Shown piece by piece: positions 48,075 to 57,828 of a stretch of 64,000 nucleotides of DNA. The stretch's first letter is position 1. Each line of letters opens with the position of its first letter. The DNA comes from DTFZ01 sp050260375 (lineage in GTDB: Bacteria > Bacillota > Clostridia > Christensenellales > SZUA-584). The notes under the pieces are model-generated. The model was not told where the DNA came from. It saw only the letters and a list, made by a program, of their open reading frames with translations, and did not search any database. The translations under genes were made by a program, and so were the position numbers. The stretch is from assembly GCA_050260375.1 (NCBI GenBank), contig JBLNCA010000006.1, positions 62,001 through 126,000 on the forward strand, read 5' to 3'.

Positions 48075-50303
48075 CTATATCATGCTTTGCGGGTTGATTT
48101 CCATACCGAACACGCAGTTCGCATATGTTTTTGCGTCCGAATACTCGTAAAGTTTCCTGCGGAACAGCGGCAGCTTGTTGTCGTTTTGCACCTTTATAAG
48201 CAGCTGCCAGCGCGATTTGCCCTTTATCTTTTTAACGGGCGCTTCGCTTATATCAAACAGCAGTACGTGTTCCATTATATCAGCATACTGCTGTTTTAAA
48301 CCTTTCGCAAACTCGACGCAGGCTTTATGCGCAGCCTCTTCGTCCTTGCCAGCGAACACTATCCTGAAAAACACTGAATAGGGGGGCAGCATCGCGAGGC
48401 GCCTTACGCTCATCTCCTTGTCGAAGAAGCCCTCGTAATCGTGCGATTTTGTGTACTCCACCGCGTAATGCTCGGGGCAGTACGTCTGGATGACTACCTT
48501 GCCCGGGTCTTTGCGCCCCGCGCGTCCCGATACCTGCTCGAGCAGCTGGAAGGTCTTTTCGGGGCTCCTGTAATCGGGTATATGCAGCGAGCTGTCGGCG
48601 GACACTACGCCCACGAGCGATACGTTCTCAAAGTCAAGGCCTTTTGCTATCATCTGCGTGCCAATCAGTATATCGGCCTTGCGCTTTTTGAACTGCTCGT
48701 ATATCTTAATATGCGCGTCCTTGGCTCTTGTAGTGTCAAGGTCCATACGCAGCACGCTTGCCTCGGGAAAGTGCTTTTTTACCTGCTCTTCCACCTGCTG
48801 CGTGCCTATGCCGAACTGCTTTAGGTAAGGCTTGCCGCACGCAGGGCATACGCTTCGCAGGCTCCGCTTCCGGCCGCAGTAATGGCACATAAGAGAAGAG
48901 CAGCTTGCGTGGTATGTCATCGACACTTCGCAATTGTCGCAGTATTCAACGTAACCGCAGCCGCGGCACATTACAAAAGTCGAATAGCCGCGCCTGTTTA
49001 TGAACAGCATTATCTGCCGTTTATCTGCCAGCGCCCGTTTCATTTCATTATACAGCAAGCCCGAAAAAATTGTTCTGTTTCCGCGAACCAACTCCTCGCG
49101 CATGTCCACTATTTTTACTTCGGGCAGCTTTAAGTCAAAAAGCCTGTTCGGCATTACTATCAGCTTGTATATGCCGTTCTTTGCCTTGATATAGCTCTCT
49201 ACGGACGGCGTAGCGGAAGCGAGCACCAGCGTTGCCCCCTCTATGTTGGCGCGCATTCTCGCTATCTCGTGCGCGGTGTATTTCGGGTGCGTGTCCGATT
49301 TATAGCTGGTTTCGTGCTCCTCGTCTATTATTATCGCGCCTATGTTTTTAAGCGGAGCGAATATTGCCGACCTTGCGCCTATTACCACTCTTGCGCTGCC
49401 ATGCACCATGCGCTTCCATTCGTCGTACCGCTCGCCCGCGGAAAGCGTTGAGTGGTATACTGCGATATGCTCGCCTATTCTCCGTTCAAACATCGCTACA
49501 AGCTGCGGCGTAAGCGATATCTCAGGCACGAGCACGATGGCGCTTTCGCCTTTTGCGAGGCAGTCCTTTACTACCTTTATGTATACTTCCGTCTTGCCGC
49601 TGCCCGTGACGCCGTGCAGCAGGTATTTGCCCTTGGCTGCGGTTATGAAATTAACTGCGTTTTGCTGGTCCGCGGAAAGCACGAATTCTTTCTCCGTGCT
49701 TCCCGCCTTTTTCGGGCTGCGGAACGCGTCTATCTTCTCTATTTTAAGAAAGCCTTTTTTGACAAGCGCGTCCCTTGCGGGGGCGCTGCCCGGCAGCAAC
49801 TCTTCAAGCGCCCTTGCGTCCAGACGCTTATTTTCATGCATCACGCGCAGCGTTTCAAGCTGCTTTGGCGCCTTAACGCGGCCCGACGCGGCAACGAATG
49901 ACGCCTCCGCCTGCTCGTATTCCCGCTCCGATAATAAAAAAACGATCTCCCGTTTGTACTTGTCGCCTACCCTTCCGCCGCGCATTTCCGCCGGGAACAT
50001 AAGCCGCAGCGACGTTGCGAGCGTCGTATGGTAGTATTTTTGCATCAGGTAAGCGAGCTTTATCTGCCCTTCCGTCAGCGCCGGGAAATCGGATATTACG
50101 GAATGTATATCCTTTATGCGCTCTGCGTCGTACTGGCATTGCTCAGAAAGGCGCAAAACGTAGCCTTCGCGCAGCGCGTTACCCTTGCCGAAAGGCACTT
50201 TTACCCGGTATCCGGCGCTTAAGTTCATGTCTTCGGGGACGCGGTACTCAAACACCCTGTCCACATTCGAGCTTACAATATCTACGATAACGCTGGCAAA
50301 CAT
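48075..50303 (-). CDS. priA: Primosomal replication restart helicase PriA
   Basis: A 742-residue 3'-5' helicase that reloads the replisome at broken forks. N-terminal DNA-binding domain (about 1-105), then helicase motifs GVTGSGKTEVY (Walker A), DEEHETSYK (Walker B) and SATPSVESY. The two zinc sites lie in CRGCGYVEYCDNC and CHYCGRK...CPACG. QVSGRAGRKDPG is motif VI. Conserved order coaBC-priA-def. Confidence 0.96.
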   Translation of the reverse strand: MFASVIVDIVSSNVDRVFEYRVPEDMNLSAGYRVKVPFGKGNALREGYVLRLSEQCQYDAERIKDIHSVISDFPALTEGQIKLAYLMQKYYHTTLATSLRLMFPAEMRGGRVGDKYKREIVFLLSEREYEQAEASFVAASGRVKAPKQLETLRVMHENKRLDARALEELLPGSAPARDALVKKGFLKIEKIDAFRSPKKAGSTEKEFVLSADQQNAVNFITAAKGKYLLHGVTGSGKTEVYIKVVKDCLAKGESAIVLVPEISLTPQLVAMFERRIGEHIAVYHSTLSAGERYDEWKRMVHGSARVVIGARSAIFAPLKNIGAIIIDEEHETSYKSDTHPKYTAHEIARMRANIEGATLVLASATPSVESYIKAKNGIYKLIVMPNRLFDLKLPEVKIVDMREELVRGNRTIFSGLLYNEMKRALADKRQIMLFINRRGYSTFVMCRGCGYVEYCDNCEVSMTYHASCSSLMCHYCGRKRSLRSVCPACGKPYLKQFGIGTQQVEEQVKKHFPEASVLRMDLDTTRAKDAHIKIYEQFKKRKADILIGTQMIAKGLDFENVSLVGVVSADSSLHIPDYRSPEKTFQLLEQVSGRAGRKDPGKVVIQTYCPEHYAVEYTKSHDYEGFFDKEMSVRRLAMLPPYSVFFRIVFAGKDEEAAHKACVEFAKGLKQQYADIMEHVLLFDISEAPVKKIKGKSRWQLLIKVQNDNKLPLFRRKLYEYSDAKTYANCVFGMEINPQSMI

Positions 50304-50306
50304 GCG

Positions 50307-51506
50307 TCACCTCGTAACTGCGGTAAAAAGTCTGTAGGCTTCCTGTACGATGCGTTTTGCGAGCCGTTTTTTGCTGTCGCTTCCCAGATCCGTTACGCTG
50401 CCGTCCCTGTAGAACAGTTTGATATTGTTGTCGTCCGCGCCGAAGCCTTCGCCCCGCTTCGATACGTCGTTCAATGCTATAATATCAACGCGCTTTGATT
50501 TTAACTTGTTTATCGCGTTTGCTTCCAAATCCTCGGTTTCGGCGGCAAACCCGACAAGCACCTGGCCATCCTTCCTGCGCTCGCCCAGTTCTTTTAATAT
50601 ATCCCTTGTTCTTATAAGGGAGAGCTTCATATCGCCGCCCTTTTTTATCTTTTGGGCGCTGTAGCTTTCGGGCGTGTAGTCGGCTACCGCCGCCGCCATT
50701 ATAATGATATCCGCGTTTTCCGACAGCGAAAGCATGCAATCCGCCATCTCGCTCGCGGAGGTAACGTTTATAGTACGAGCCTTATTGGGCGGCTCTATAG
50801 CCACCGGCCCGGAGACGAGCGTAACGTCGGCGCCGCGCTCAAGCGCGGCTTCGGCGAGCGCATAGCCCATCTTGCCCGAAGAGTTGTTGGAAAGGTAGCG
50901 CACGGGGTCTATCGGCTCTCTTGTGGGCCCTGCGGATATGAGCACGCGTATGCCGCTCATGTCGTAAAGCGAGCGCAGCACTTGCTCGGCGTATTCTAAA
51001 ATCTCCTCCGGCTCCTTCATCCTGCCCGAGCCGGTATCGCCGCAGGCTAACGCCCCTTCGCCCGTATCCATCACGTAATATCCCCTGCTCTTTAAAACCG
51101 CTATGTTGTCCTGAACGGCGGGGTCTTCGTACATTGCCGTGTTCATCGCGGGGGCGAATATTACGGGGCACTCCGCCGCAAGCAGCGTCGTGGTCAGCAT
51201 ATCGTCCGCTATGCCCGACGCGACTTTTCCGAGTATATTAGCGGTAGCGGGCGCAACAATAAACATGTCCGCCTTTTTCGCGAGCGAGACATGTTTTACA
51301 TCAAATTCGTTTGTCCTCCTGAACGTGTCGGTTATCGCCTCGTTGCCGGAAAGCGTTTCGAACGTCAGCGGCGTAACGAACTCCTGCGCGCTCTTTGTAA
51401 GTATCGCGTGTACGTCATAGCCTCTTTTTTTAAGAAGGCTTGCAAGATAGGCCGCCTTGTACGCGGCTATGCCTCCCGATACGCCGAGGACGACCGCTTT
51501 CGGCAT
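50307..51506 (-). CDS. coaBC: Bifunctional phosphopantothenoylcysteine decarboxylase/synthetase
   Basis: Two successive steps of coenzyme A synthesis in one 399-residue protein. The N-terminal flavin-dependent CoaC half (about 1-180) shows GVSGGIAAYKAAYL, APAMNTAMYEDPAVQ and the catalytic Cys in LACGDTGSGRM. The C-terminal CoaB half (about 185-399) starts VLISAGPTREPIDPVRYLSN with NNSSGKMGYALAEAA binding CTP. It lies right after rpoZ, separated by no bases. Confidence 0.96.
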   Translation of the reverse strand: MPKAVVLGVSGGIAAYKAAYLASLLKKRGYDVHAILTKSAQEFVTPLTFETLSGNEAITDTFRRTNEFDVKHVSLAKKADMFIVAPATANILGKVASGIADDMLTTTLLAAECPVIFAPAMNTAMYEDPAVQDNIAVLKSRGYYVMDTGEGALACGDTGSGRMKEPEEILEYAEQVLRSLYDMSGIRVLISAGPTREPIDPVRYLSNNSSGKMGYALAEAALERGADVTLVSGPVAIEPPNKARTINVTSASEMADCMLSLSENADIIIMAAAVADYTPESYSAQKIKKGGDMKLSLIRTRDILKELGERRKDGQVLVGFAAETEDLEANAINKLKSKRVDIIALNDVSKRGEGFGADDNNIKLFYRDGSVTDLGSDSKKRLAKRIVQEAYRLFTAVTR

Positions 51507-51710
51507 CTATTGGTTCTCCTCAGGGGATATGTAAGTGATTTTGTCGTAAAGAATCTCTTTTGCAGCCTGCGAGACGGGGTTTGACTCCTGCGATTCCGTC
51601 AAGGGCTCCGCACCGTCCACGAGCTGCCTTGCCCTTTTCGCTGATTCTATTACAAGCGTATACCTGCAGTCCACTTTCTCCCTCAGTTCACTTACTCCCG
51701 GATACATCAT
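51507..51710 (-). CDS. rpoZ: RNA polymerase omega subunit
   Basis: A 67-residue subunit that helps beta-prime fold. MYPGVSELREKVDCRYTLVIESAKRARQL is the conserved region (in pieces: RYTLVIESAKRARQL matches the omega core YxLVxxxAxRARxL). NPVSQAAKEILYDKITY follows. It overlaps gmk by 4 bp; the gmk-rpoZ-coaBC order is standard. Confidence 0.93.
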   Translation of the reverse strand: MMYPGVSELREKVDCRYTLVIESAKRARQLVDGAEPLTESQESNPVSQAAKEILYDKITYISPEENQ

Positions 51711-52321
51711 ATATCATCACCATTCCTTAAATGTTTAAATTTATCAATATTTCTTGTTACTTTGAGCTTCTCGGCCTCGATAATACATCCGATGCTGTGC
51801 ACGACTCTTTCTATGCTGTCGTTGACTATCACATAGTCGTATTCGCCCATAAGGCCCATTTCGCCCGCTGCCTTGCTGAGCCTCATACTTATCTGCTCTT
51901 CCGTCTCCGTGGCGCGGCTCCTTATCCTGTGCTCCAGCTCTTCAAACGACGGAGGCACCAGAAAAAGGTAAACGCCGTCGGGAAACACTTTTTTTACGTT
52001 GAGCGCGCCCTGCACGTCTATCTCGAGCAGTACGTTGCGCCCTTCTTTAAGCTTTTCCATCACGAAACTTTTAGGCGTTCCGTAATAGTTGGAATATACT
52101 TTGGCGTACTCCAAGAACTCTCCCTTTTTGATGAGTTCGTCGAATTCTTCCTTTGTTTTGTAAAAATAATCGACCCCCTCAAACTCTCCCGGCCTGCGCT
52201 CGCGCGTAGTGCAGGAAACGGACAGCACAAGATCTACCCTGTGCTTCATAAGTGCGTCGCAAACAGTGCCCTTGCCCGTTCCCGAAGGGCCGGATAATAC
52301 GATAAGCAGTCCGTCGCCCAT
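51707..52321 (-). CDS. gmk: Guanylate kinase
   Basis: Phosphorylates GMP to GDP. It has 204 residues. P-loop SGPSGTGKGTV near residues 9-19; SCTTRERRPGEFEGVDYFY binds GMP; LLEIDVQGALNVKK and the lid with IRSRATETEEQISMRL follow. It lies 3 bp after remA and overlaps rpoZ. Confidence 0.97.
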   Translation of the reverse strand: MGDGLLIVLSGPSGTGKGTVCDALMKHRVDLVLSVSCTTRERRPGEFEGVDYFYKTKEEFDELIKKGEFLEYAKVYSNYYGTPKSFVMEKLKEGRNVLLEIDVQGALNVKKVFPDGVYLFLVPPSFEELEHRIRSRATETEEQISMRLSKAAGEMGLMGEYDYVIVNDSIERVVHSIGCIIEAEKLKVTRNIDKFKHLRNGDDI

Positions 52322-52324
52322 GCG

Positions 52325-52585
52325 TCAATCCTCTATATCGTCGTCTTTATCGGACAGCCTGTGCGCTACGGTCTCGGGCTGTACCGCGGAAAGTATCACG
52401 TGGTCGCTGTCCGTTATTATAACGGCTCTCGTCCTTCTGCCGTATGTTGCGTCGATAAGATTGCCTTTTTGACGGGCTTCCTGTATTATGCGCTTTATCG
52501 GCGCCGATTCGGGGCTTACTATGGCTATCATCCTGTTGGCCGACACGATATTTCCGAAACCGATGTTTATAAGCCGGATACTCAT
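52325..52585 (-). CDS. remA: RemA-family DNA-binding regulator
   Basis: An 86-residue DUF370 protein; in Bacillus RemA activates biofilm matrix and osmoprotection genes by wrapping DNA. The ATG at 52585 follows GGGAGGAAGTTT and gives the typical start MSIRLINIGFGNIV. SANRMIAIVSPESAPIKRII and ATYGRRTRAVIITDSDHVILS are the family core, with the arginines that bind DNA. Order yicC-remA-gmk is conserved. Confidence 0.95.
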   Translation of the reverse strand: MSIRLINIGFGNIVSANRMIAIVSPESAPIKRIIQEARQKGNLIDATYGRRTRAVIITDSDHVILSAVQPETVAHRLSDKDDDIED

Positions 52586-52601
52586 AAACTTCCTCCCACC
52601 T

Positions 52602-53477
52602 TTATTCAATATTCTGAACTTGTTCCCTTATTTTTTCCACAACGCTTTTTCCTTCTATTACCGCGTTGGTGATATCCATATCCTGCGATTTGGAGCCTAT
52701 AGTGTTAAGCTCCCTGTTCATCTCCTGCACCATGAAATCGAGTTTCCGGCCTACCGCCGCCCTTTCCGACAGGGCTGCCCTGAACTGGCTGATGTGCGTT
52801 TCAAGCCGCACTATCTCCTCGGTTATGTCGGCTCTGTCCGCCATATAAGCGACTTCGGCGTTGAATCTTGCTTCGTCAAGCTCCGCGGCGCTTGTAAGCT
52901 CCGCTATCCTTGACCTGAGCTTTTCGGCGTACTCCTTTGGTACGGCGTCCTTTTTAGAGTCTATCGCCGCCTTTATGACTTCCAGCGCGTTAAGGCATTC
53001 GATTATGTTGGCTTTGAGCTGTTCGCCTTCCCTTTGCCTCATGCCGGTTAATACGTCAAGTGCCGAGTTTAAAGCCCAGCTTACCAGCGCTTTTTGCTTT
53101 TCCTCGTCTTCGGGCGCTTCCTCGATTACGATAGCGTCGGGAATACTTATTATATCGGACAGCTTTAAGTTGTCCTCCAGCCCGAAATTCTCGGCAGCCT
53201 GCCTCGCTGCGGCAAGGTAAGACCTGATAAGCCCTAAGTCCGCCGTCGCCTTCTTTGAATCGTCTTCCAAAGACGCATAATTTACAAATACGTCTACGCG
53301 CCCGCGCTCAAGCCTGTCTTTTATCGTTTTGCGGATAAGCTCTTCCGCAAACAAGAGCGTCCGCGGTATCCTGATGTTGATATCCAGGAACCTGTGGTTG
53401 ACCGTCTTAATTTCAATGGTTATCTTTCTTCCGTCCATTTCGGCCTCGGCCCTGCCGAAGCCCGTCATGCTGAGCAA
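52602..53477 (-). CDS. yicC: YicC/YloC-family endoribonuclease
   Basis: A 291-residue protein starting MLSMTGFGRAE, the hallmark of the YicC family, and ending DMDITNAVIEGKSVVEKIREQVQN. The middle is helical and charged. Recent work assigns endoribonuclease activity and a role in small-RNA decay to the family; that is family knowledge, not visible here. It heads the large minus-strand block and lies 16 bp before remA. Confidence 0.93.
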   Translation of the reverse strand: MLSMTGFGRAEAEMDGRKITIEIKTVNHRFLDINIRIPRTLLFAEELIRKTIKDRLERGRVDVFVNYASLEDDSKKATADLGLIRSYLAAARQAAENFGLEDNLKLSDIISIPDAIVIEEAPEDEEKQKALVSWALNSALDVLTGMRQREGEQLKANIIECLNALEVIKAAIDSKKDAVPKEYAEKLRSRIAELTSAAELDEARFNAEVAYMADRADITEEIVRLETHISQFRAALSERAAVGRKLDFMVQEMNRELNTIGSKSQDMDITNAVIEGKSVVEKIREQVQNIE

Positions 53478-53653
53478 CTTAAACGTTCGCCACCTTACAA
53501 TCGTATTATACTTCAGCAGCGCTTAACTAAAATGGCGCAACACTGATAATAAATGATTATAGCATACTATGTTAAAAAAAATAAGCGAATACGTTAAAAA
53601 ACTTTGAATTCGACTTGTTTTCATAGCATTGCACTGTTTTACGCGGTAATAGC

Positions 53654-54625
53654 TTATAAAGAGAACAGTTCGTCCGGCATCGGCGGCGCTAATTTATTCC
53701 GTTTGCCGTTTTCAATCACGCAGACGTCTCTTTCGGTGATTTTGCCTATTACGGCGGCGCTTATACCGTTTGCCTTAAGCCCATCTATCATAGCTTGCGA
53801 GTCCGGTGCCGCTATAAGCATGCTGCCGCTGCCAATAAGCCTAAACGGGTTTATGCCTAAAAAAGAACAGATCTTTTTCGTCACATCGAGAACCGGTATG
53901 CTTTCGGCATACAAATCGCATCCTGCGCCCGAAGCTTCGCACAACTCGTGCACCGCGCCGTACACTCCGCCCTCGGTGACGTCGTGCATCGCCGAAGCGC
54001 CCAGCCGCCCCGCAAGTACGCCCTCGCGTACCACGCTTATGCGCTTCCCCAGAGCTTCTATTGCTTTTTCGTCCTCATACGTCAGTATGCCTTTAAGGCG
54101 CTGCCTGTAGTCGTTTGCTATTATAAAAGTGCCTTCCGTAGCCGCATATCCCGTTATTATCAGGTAATCGCCCGGGCGCGCCCCGCCGCTTGTTACAAGC
54201 CGCCCGCTTTCGATTCTGCCTATTACCGTTGTCGATACGACGATACGGTTAACGGCGTCAGTCACTTCGGTATGCCCGCCGATTATGTCTATGCCAAGTT
54301 CGTCCGCTGTGGACGCAAGCTCATCTACTATTTGCTCCACTTCCTCAAGCGTCTTATCGGGAGGTATAAGCAGCGTTACCAGCATCGCTTCGGGCTGCGC
54401 GCCCGAAGAAGCGACGTCGTTGCACGATATGTGTACTGCAAGGCTGCCCGCGTTAGCGGCAGCGCCCGTCAAGGGGTCGGTTGACAGCACGCACGCTTCG
54501 CCGTTGAAATCCAAGGCGGCGCAGTCTTCGCCCACGCCGGCGCGGAGCAGCACCTCGCGCTTAGGATGCAGCCTTGAAAACACTATGCTTTTAAGCTGTT
54601 CGTTTGTCAGCTTGCCTTTTCTCAT
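53654..54625 (-). CDS. PurM/HypE-like AIR synthase-related protein
   Basis: A 323-residue member of the AIR synthase superfamily (PurM, HypE, ThiL, SelD). AGVGEDCAALDFNG and STDPLTGAAANAG form the ATP site; SCNDVASSGAQPEAMLV and DIIGGHTEVTDAVNR follow, then MHDVTEGGVYGAVHELCEASG. The C-terminus ends PPMPDELFSL and lacks the PRxC cysteine with which HypE makes the nickel-site cyanide ligand, so it is not a true HypE. Substrate unknown. It overlaps gatB by 4 bp, an odd partner for the amidotransferase. Confidence 0.8.
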   Translation of the reverse strand: MRKGKLTNEQLKSIVFSRLHPKREVLLRAGVGEDCAALDFNGEACVLSTDPLTGAAANAGSLAVHISCNDVASSGAQPEAMLVTLLIPPDKTLEEVEQIVDELASTADELGIDIIGGHTEVTDAVNRIVVSTTVIGRIESGRLVTSGGARPGDYLIITGYAATEGTFIIANDYRQRLKGILTYEDEKAIEALGKRISVVREGVLAGRLGASAMHDVTEGGVYGAVHELCEASGAGCDLYAESIPVLDVTKKICSFLGINPFRLIGSGSMLIAAPDSQAMIDGLKANGISAAVIGKITERDVCVIENGKRNKLAPPMPDELFSL

Positions 54626-56052
54626 GCCTTGTTAAGCTCTTCCAGTGCTATTTCGTTGACTATCTGCGGGTTAGCCTGGCCTTTTGTAGCCTTCATTACC
54701 TGCCCGACAAAGAACAGTATCGCTTTTTGCTTCCCGCGCTTGAAATCGGCTACCGGCCCCGGGTTGTCGGCTATCGCCTTCTTTATCATCGCGCGTATCT
54801 CGTCGGAATCGTTAAGCTGAGTTAAGCCTTTTTTGTTTACTATGGCTTCGGGGTCTTCGCCCGTGCGGAACACCTCTTCGAATACCGTCTTGCCCACGGT
54901 CATGTTTATCCTGCCTTCGTCGACCATCTTTAGAGTCTTAACGAGGTGCTCCGGCTTTACGGGATTGTCTTCGGGCGCTATGCCGTCTTCCTTCAAAAGC
55001 CGCAGCAGGTCGGACATAATGAAGTTGCTCAGCCTTTTCGGGTCGCCGTAAACCTTAAGGCACTCCTCAAAAAACAGCGCGACGGATCTATCGGCGGTAA
55101 GCACTCCGGCGTCGTATTCGGGTAGCCCCAAAGAATCAACGTAGCGCCCCTGCTTCGCGGCGGGCAGCTCGGGAAGGCTTTCCTTGAACGCATGTATCTG
55201 TTCGTCGGTAAGCGTTATCGGCACAAGGTCGGGGTCGGGGAAATATCTGTAGTCATGCGCTTCCTCTTTGCTGCGCATCGCGTAGCTTTTACCCTTCACG
55301 TCGTCGAAACGCCGCGTCTCCTGCACCACCGTTCCCCCGTCGCTTATTACGTCCATCTGCCTTTGGCTTTCTGCCTCTATTGCCCTGTAGACGGCGGAAA
55401 AGCTGTTTAGGTTCTTCATCTCCGTGCGCGTGCCAAGAACTTTGCTTCCCGCTTCGCGCACCGATATGTTGACGTCGCAGCGCAGCGAGCCCTCCTGCAT
55501 CTTGCAGTCCGAAACGCCCGTATACTGCAATATGCTCTTAAGCGTCTCCAAGAACACCTTTGTCTCTTCAGCGCTCCTTAAGTCCGGCTCGGTTACTATC
55601 TCAATAAGCGGCACTCCGCACCTGTTGTAGTCCACCGCGGTGCCCGCGCCCGCGTCGTGCAGCAGCTTGCCCGCGTCCTCCTCCATGTGTATCCGCGTTA
55701 TCCTTATACGCTTCTCAACGTCGCCCACCTTTATGTCTATGTACCCGTTCCTGCACAGCGGCAGGTCAAACTGTGATATCTGGTATGCTTTGGGCAAGTC
55801 GGGATAATAATAGCCTTTCCTGTCCATCTTAGAGAAATTGGCTATCTCGCAATTAGCAGCGAGGCCCGCCTTTGCCGCGAACTCCACGACTTTTTTATTA
55901 AGCACGGGAAGCACGCCCGGCATGCCCGTGCATACGGGACAGCAGTGCGTATTAGGCTCGCCGCCGAATTTGTTTTCACACCCGCAGAATATCTTGGTAT
56001 TCGTAGCAAGCTCTACGTGCACTTCAAGGCCGATTACGGTTTCAAATTCCAT
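54622..56052 (-). CDS. gatB: Asp/Glu-tRNA amidotransferase subunit B
   Basis: The tRNA-binding and kinase subunit of GatCAB, which turns Glu-tRNA(Gln) and Asp-tRNA(Asn) into the amidated forms. It has 476 residues. VIGLEVHVELATNTKIFC begins the protein; FSKMDRKGYYYPDLPKAYQ carries the family signature and the zinc cysteines lie in CGCENKFGG...CCPVC. The helical tail and YqeY-like domain (about 330-476) end in QIVNEIALEELNKA. It overlaps gatA by one base. Confidence 0.97.
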   Translation of the reverse strand: MEFETVIGLEVHVELATNTKIFCGCENKFGGEPNTHCCPVCTGMPGVLPVLNKKVVEFAAKAGLAANCEIANFSKMDRKGYYYPDLPKAYQISQFDLPLCRNGYIDIKVGDVEKRIRITRIHMEEDAGKLLHDAGAGTAVDYNRCGVPLIEIVTEPDLRSAEETKVFLETLKSILQYTGVSDCKMQEGSLRCDVNISVREAGSKVLGTRTEMKNLNSFSAVYRAIEAESQRQMDVISDGGTVVQETRRFDDVKGKSYAMRSKEEAHDYRYFPDPDLVPITLTDEQIHAFKESLPELPAAKQGRYVDSLGLPEYDAGVLTADRSVALFFEECLKVYGDPKRLSNFIMSDLLRLLKEDGIAPEDNPVKPEHLVKTLKMVDEGRINMTVGKTVFEEVFRTGEDPEAIVNKKGLTQLNDSDEIRAMIKKAIADNPGPVADFKRGKQKAILFFVGQVMKATKGQANPQIVNEIALEELNKA

Positions 56053-57518
56053 TACGCTTCACCTCCCGCGAACGTTGGGCAGCCAATAGGAGGTATCGAC
56101 TGCTCGAGCGCGTAAGCGGCGCGCAGCATCGTTTCCTCCCCCATTGGCTTTACTATTAGCTGCAGGCCCACAGGCAGGCCGTCGCTCAATGCGCACGGCA
56201 CGGAAACCGCCGCGAGCCCCGCGATATTTACGGGCACGGTGTATATATCGGTAAGGTACATCTGTATCGGGTCGCTCTTCTCGCCTTTCGTAAAAGCCGG
56301 AGCGGGCGCGACGGGCGACAGTATGCAGTCGTATTTTTCAAACAACGCGTCGAAATCCCGCTTAATTAGCGTGCGCACTTTCAGAGCTTTCAGGTAATAA
56401 GCGTCGTAATAGCCGGAGCTCAGCACATAGTTGCCCAGCATTATGCGGCGCTTCACTTCCGCGCCGAAGCCTTCGTTGCGCGTCTTTATATACATGTCAA
56501 CGACGCCGTCGTATTCTTTCGCGCGGTAGCCGTACTTGACGCCGTCGAACCTTGATAGGTTGGACGTGGCTTCAGCGGACGATACTATATAGTATGCGGA
56601 AAGCGCGTAATCGAATGTGGGCAGCGACGTTTCTTCGACAACAGCGCCCATGTCCTCAAATGCCTTAATGGCCGAATTTAGCGCATTGCGCACGCCGCCG
56701 TGCAGCGAATCGGAGAGGTATTCTTTGGGAAGCCCTATTTTTAAGCCCTTCACGTCTTTGCCTATAGCCTGCGTATAATCGGGATATGCTGCGTCCACGG
56801 ACGTCGAATCGCGGCTGTCGTGCCCGCAGATCACGTTGAGCGCAGCCGCCGCGTCCTCCACGGTGCGCGTAATCGGGCCTATCTGGTCGAGCGACGACGC
56901 AAACGCGACAAGCCCGTACCTTGACACCGCGCCGTACGTGGGCTTTAAACCAACCACGCCGCAGTAAGACGCCGGCTGCCTTATGCTGCCGCCCGTGTCC
57001 GAGCCGAGCGCAAAAGGAGCCATCATCGACGCTACCGCCGCGGCGCTGCCTCCCGAAGAGCCGCCGGGCACTTTCGTCAGATCCCAAGGGTTTGAAGTAG
57101 CATGAAACGCGCTGTTTTCCGTCGACGAGCCCATAGCGAACTCGTCGAGGTTAGACTTGGCGAGCAGTATGAAGCCCTTGCTTTTAAGCAGCTCCACAAC
57201 ATGCGCGTCATACGGCGGCACGAAGTTTTGGAGTATCTTTGAGGAGCACGTTGTAAGCACGCCTTTGGTGCATATGTTGTCCTTTATTATTACCGGAATG
57301 CCGTCGTATTCGCTTAATTCGGCGCCTTTTGAGCGCCTCTCGTCGGAAGCGCGCGCTTCATCGAGCGCCGACTCCCTGCATATAAAGTTAAGAGCCTTAA
57401 TCTGCGGCTCTTTGTCATCGATCCTCTTAAGAAGCCCTCTTACGAGCTCCTCCGCGCTCAGCTCCTTATTGCGAAGAGCGTCCGCGGCCTGCCTGATTGT
57501 TAATTCGTATGCGTTCAA
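56052..57518 (-). CDS. gatA: Asp/Glu-tRNA amidotransferase subunit A
   Basis: The glutaminase subunit of GatCAB. It has 488 residues, amidase signature family. The Ser-cisSer-Lys triad lies in PVIIKDNICTKG (Lys), VPGGSSGGSAAAVA (cis-Ser) and LGSDTGGSIRQPAS (nucleophile Ser). ELTIRQAADALRNKELSAEE starts the protein. It is 9 bp after gatC. Confidence 0.97.
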   Translation of the reverse strand: MNAYELTIRQAADALRNKELSAEELVRGLLKRIDDKEPQIKALNFICRESALDEARASDERRSKGAELSEYDGIPVIIKDNICTKGVLTTCSSKILQNFVPPYDAHVVELLKSKGFILLAKSNLDEFAMGSSTENSAFHATSNPWDLTKVPGGSSGGSAAAVASMMAPFALGSDTGGSIRQPASYCGVVGLKPTYGAVSRYGLVAFASSLDQIGPITRTVEDAAAALNVICGHDSRDSTSVDAAYPDYTQAIGKDVKGLKIGLPKEYLSDSLHGGVRNALNSAIKAFEDMGAVVEETSLPTFDYALSAYYIVSSAEATSNLSRFDGVKYGYRAKEYDGVVDMYIKTRNEGFGAEVKRRIMLGNYVLSSGYYDAYYLKALKVRTLIKRDFDALFEKYDCILSPVAPAPAFTKGEKSDPIQMYLTDIYTVPVNIAGLAAVSVPCALSDGLPVGLQLIVKPMGEETMLRAAYALEQSIPPIGCPTFAGGEA

Positions 57519-57527
57519 TATTCCACC

Positions 57528-57815
57528 TCATTCAACGACTTTGGGCACGATAAAGCATCCGTTTTCTCTTTCGGGCGCGTTTGAAGTAAGAAGGTCGTTA
57601 TCCATGCTTCCTTTAACTTCGTCTTCTCGCAGCACATTAGATACGCCCTGTATATGCGCGGTAGGCGTAACGCCGCTTGTATCGAGCTCTTCAAGCTTCT
57701 GCGCGGCCATAAGTATATCTTCAAGGTGCCGCTGGTATTCGGCTTTTTCTTTTTCGTCAAAGCTTAAGCGCGACAACGCGGCTATTTTTTCCACCTCCGA
57801 AACGGGAACGAGCAT
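57528..57815 (-). CDS. gatC: Asp/Glu-tRNA amidotransferase subunit C
   Basis: A 95-residue subunit that wraps around the GatA-GatB interface. VSEVEKIAALSRLSFDEKEKA is the conserved N-terminal helix and LEELDTSGVTPTAHIQGVSNVLREDEV is the loop that spans the complex. First of the gatCAB genes, 13 bp after the lipoprotein gene. Confidence 0.95.
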   Translation of the reverse strand: MLVPVSEVEKIAALSRLSFDEKEKAEYQRHLEDILMAAQKLEELDTSGVTPTAHIQGVSNVLREDEVKGSMDNDLLTSNAPERENGCFIVPKVVE

Positions 57816-57828
57816 ATATCCTCCTTGT

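Noticed and set aside
53654..54625. True HypE hydrogenase maturation factor
   Set aside because: The C-terminal PRxC cysteine is absent and no hyp genes are nearby.
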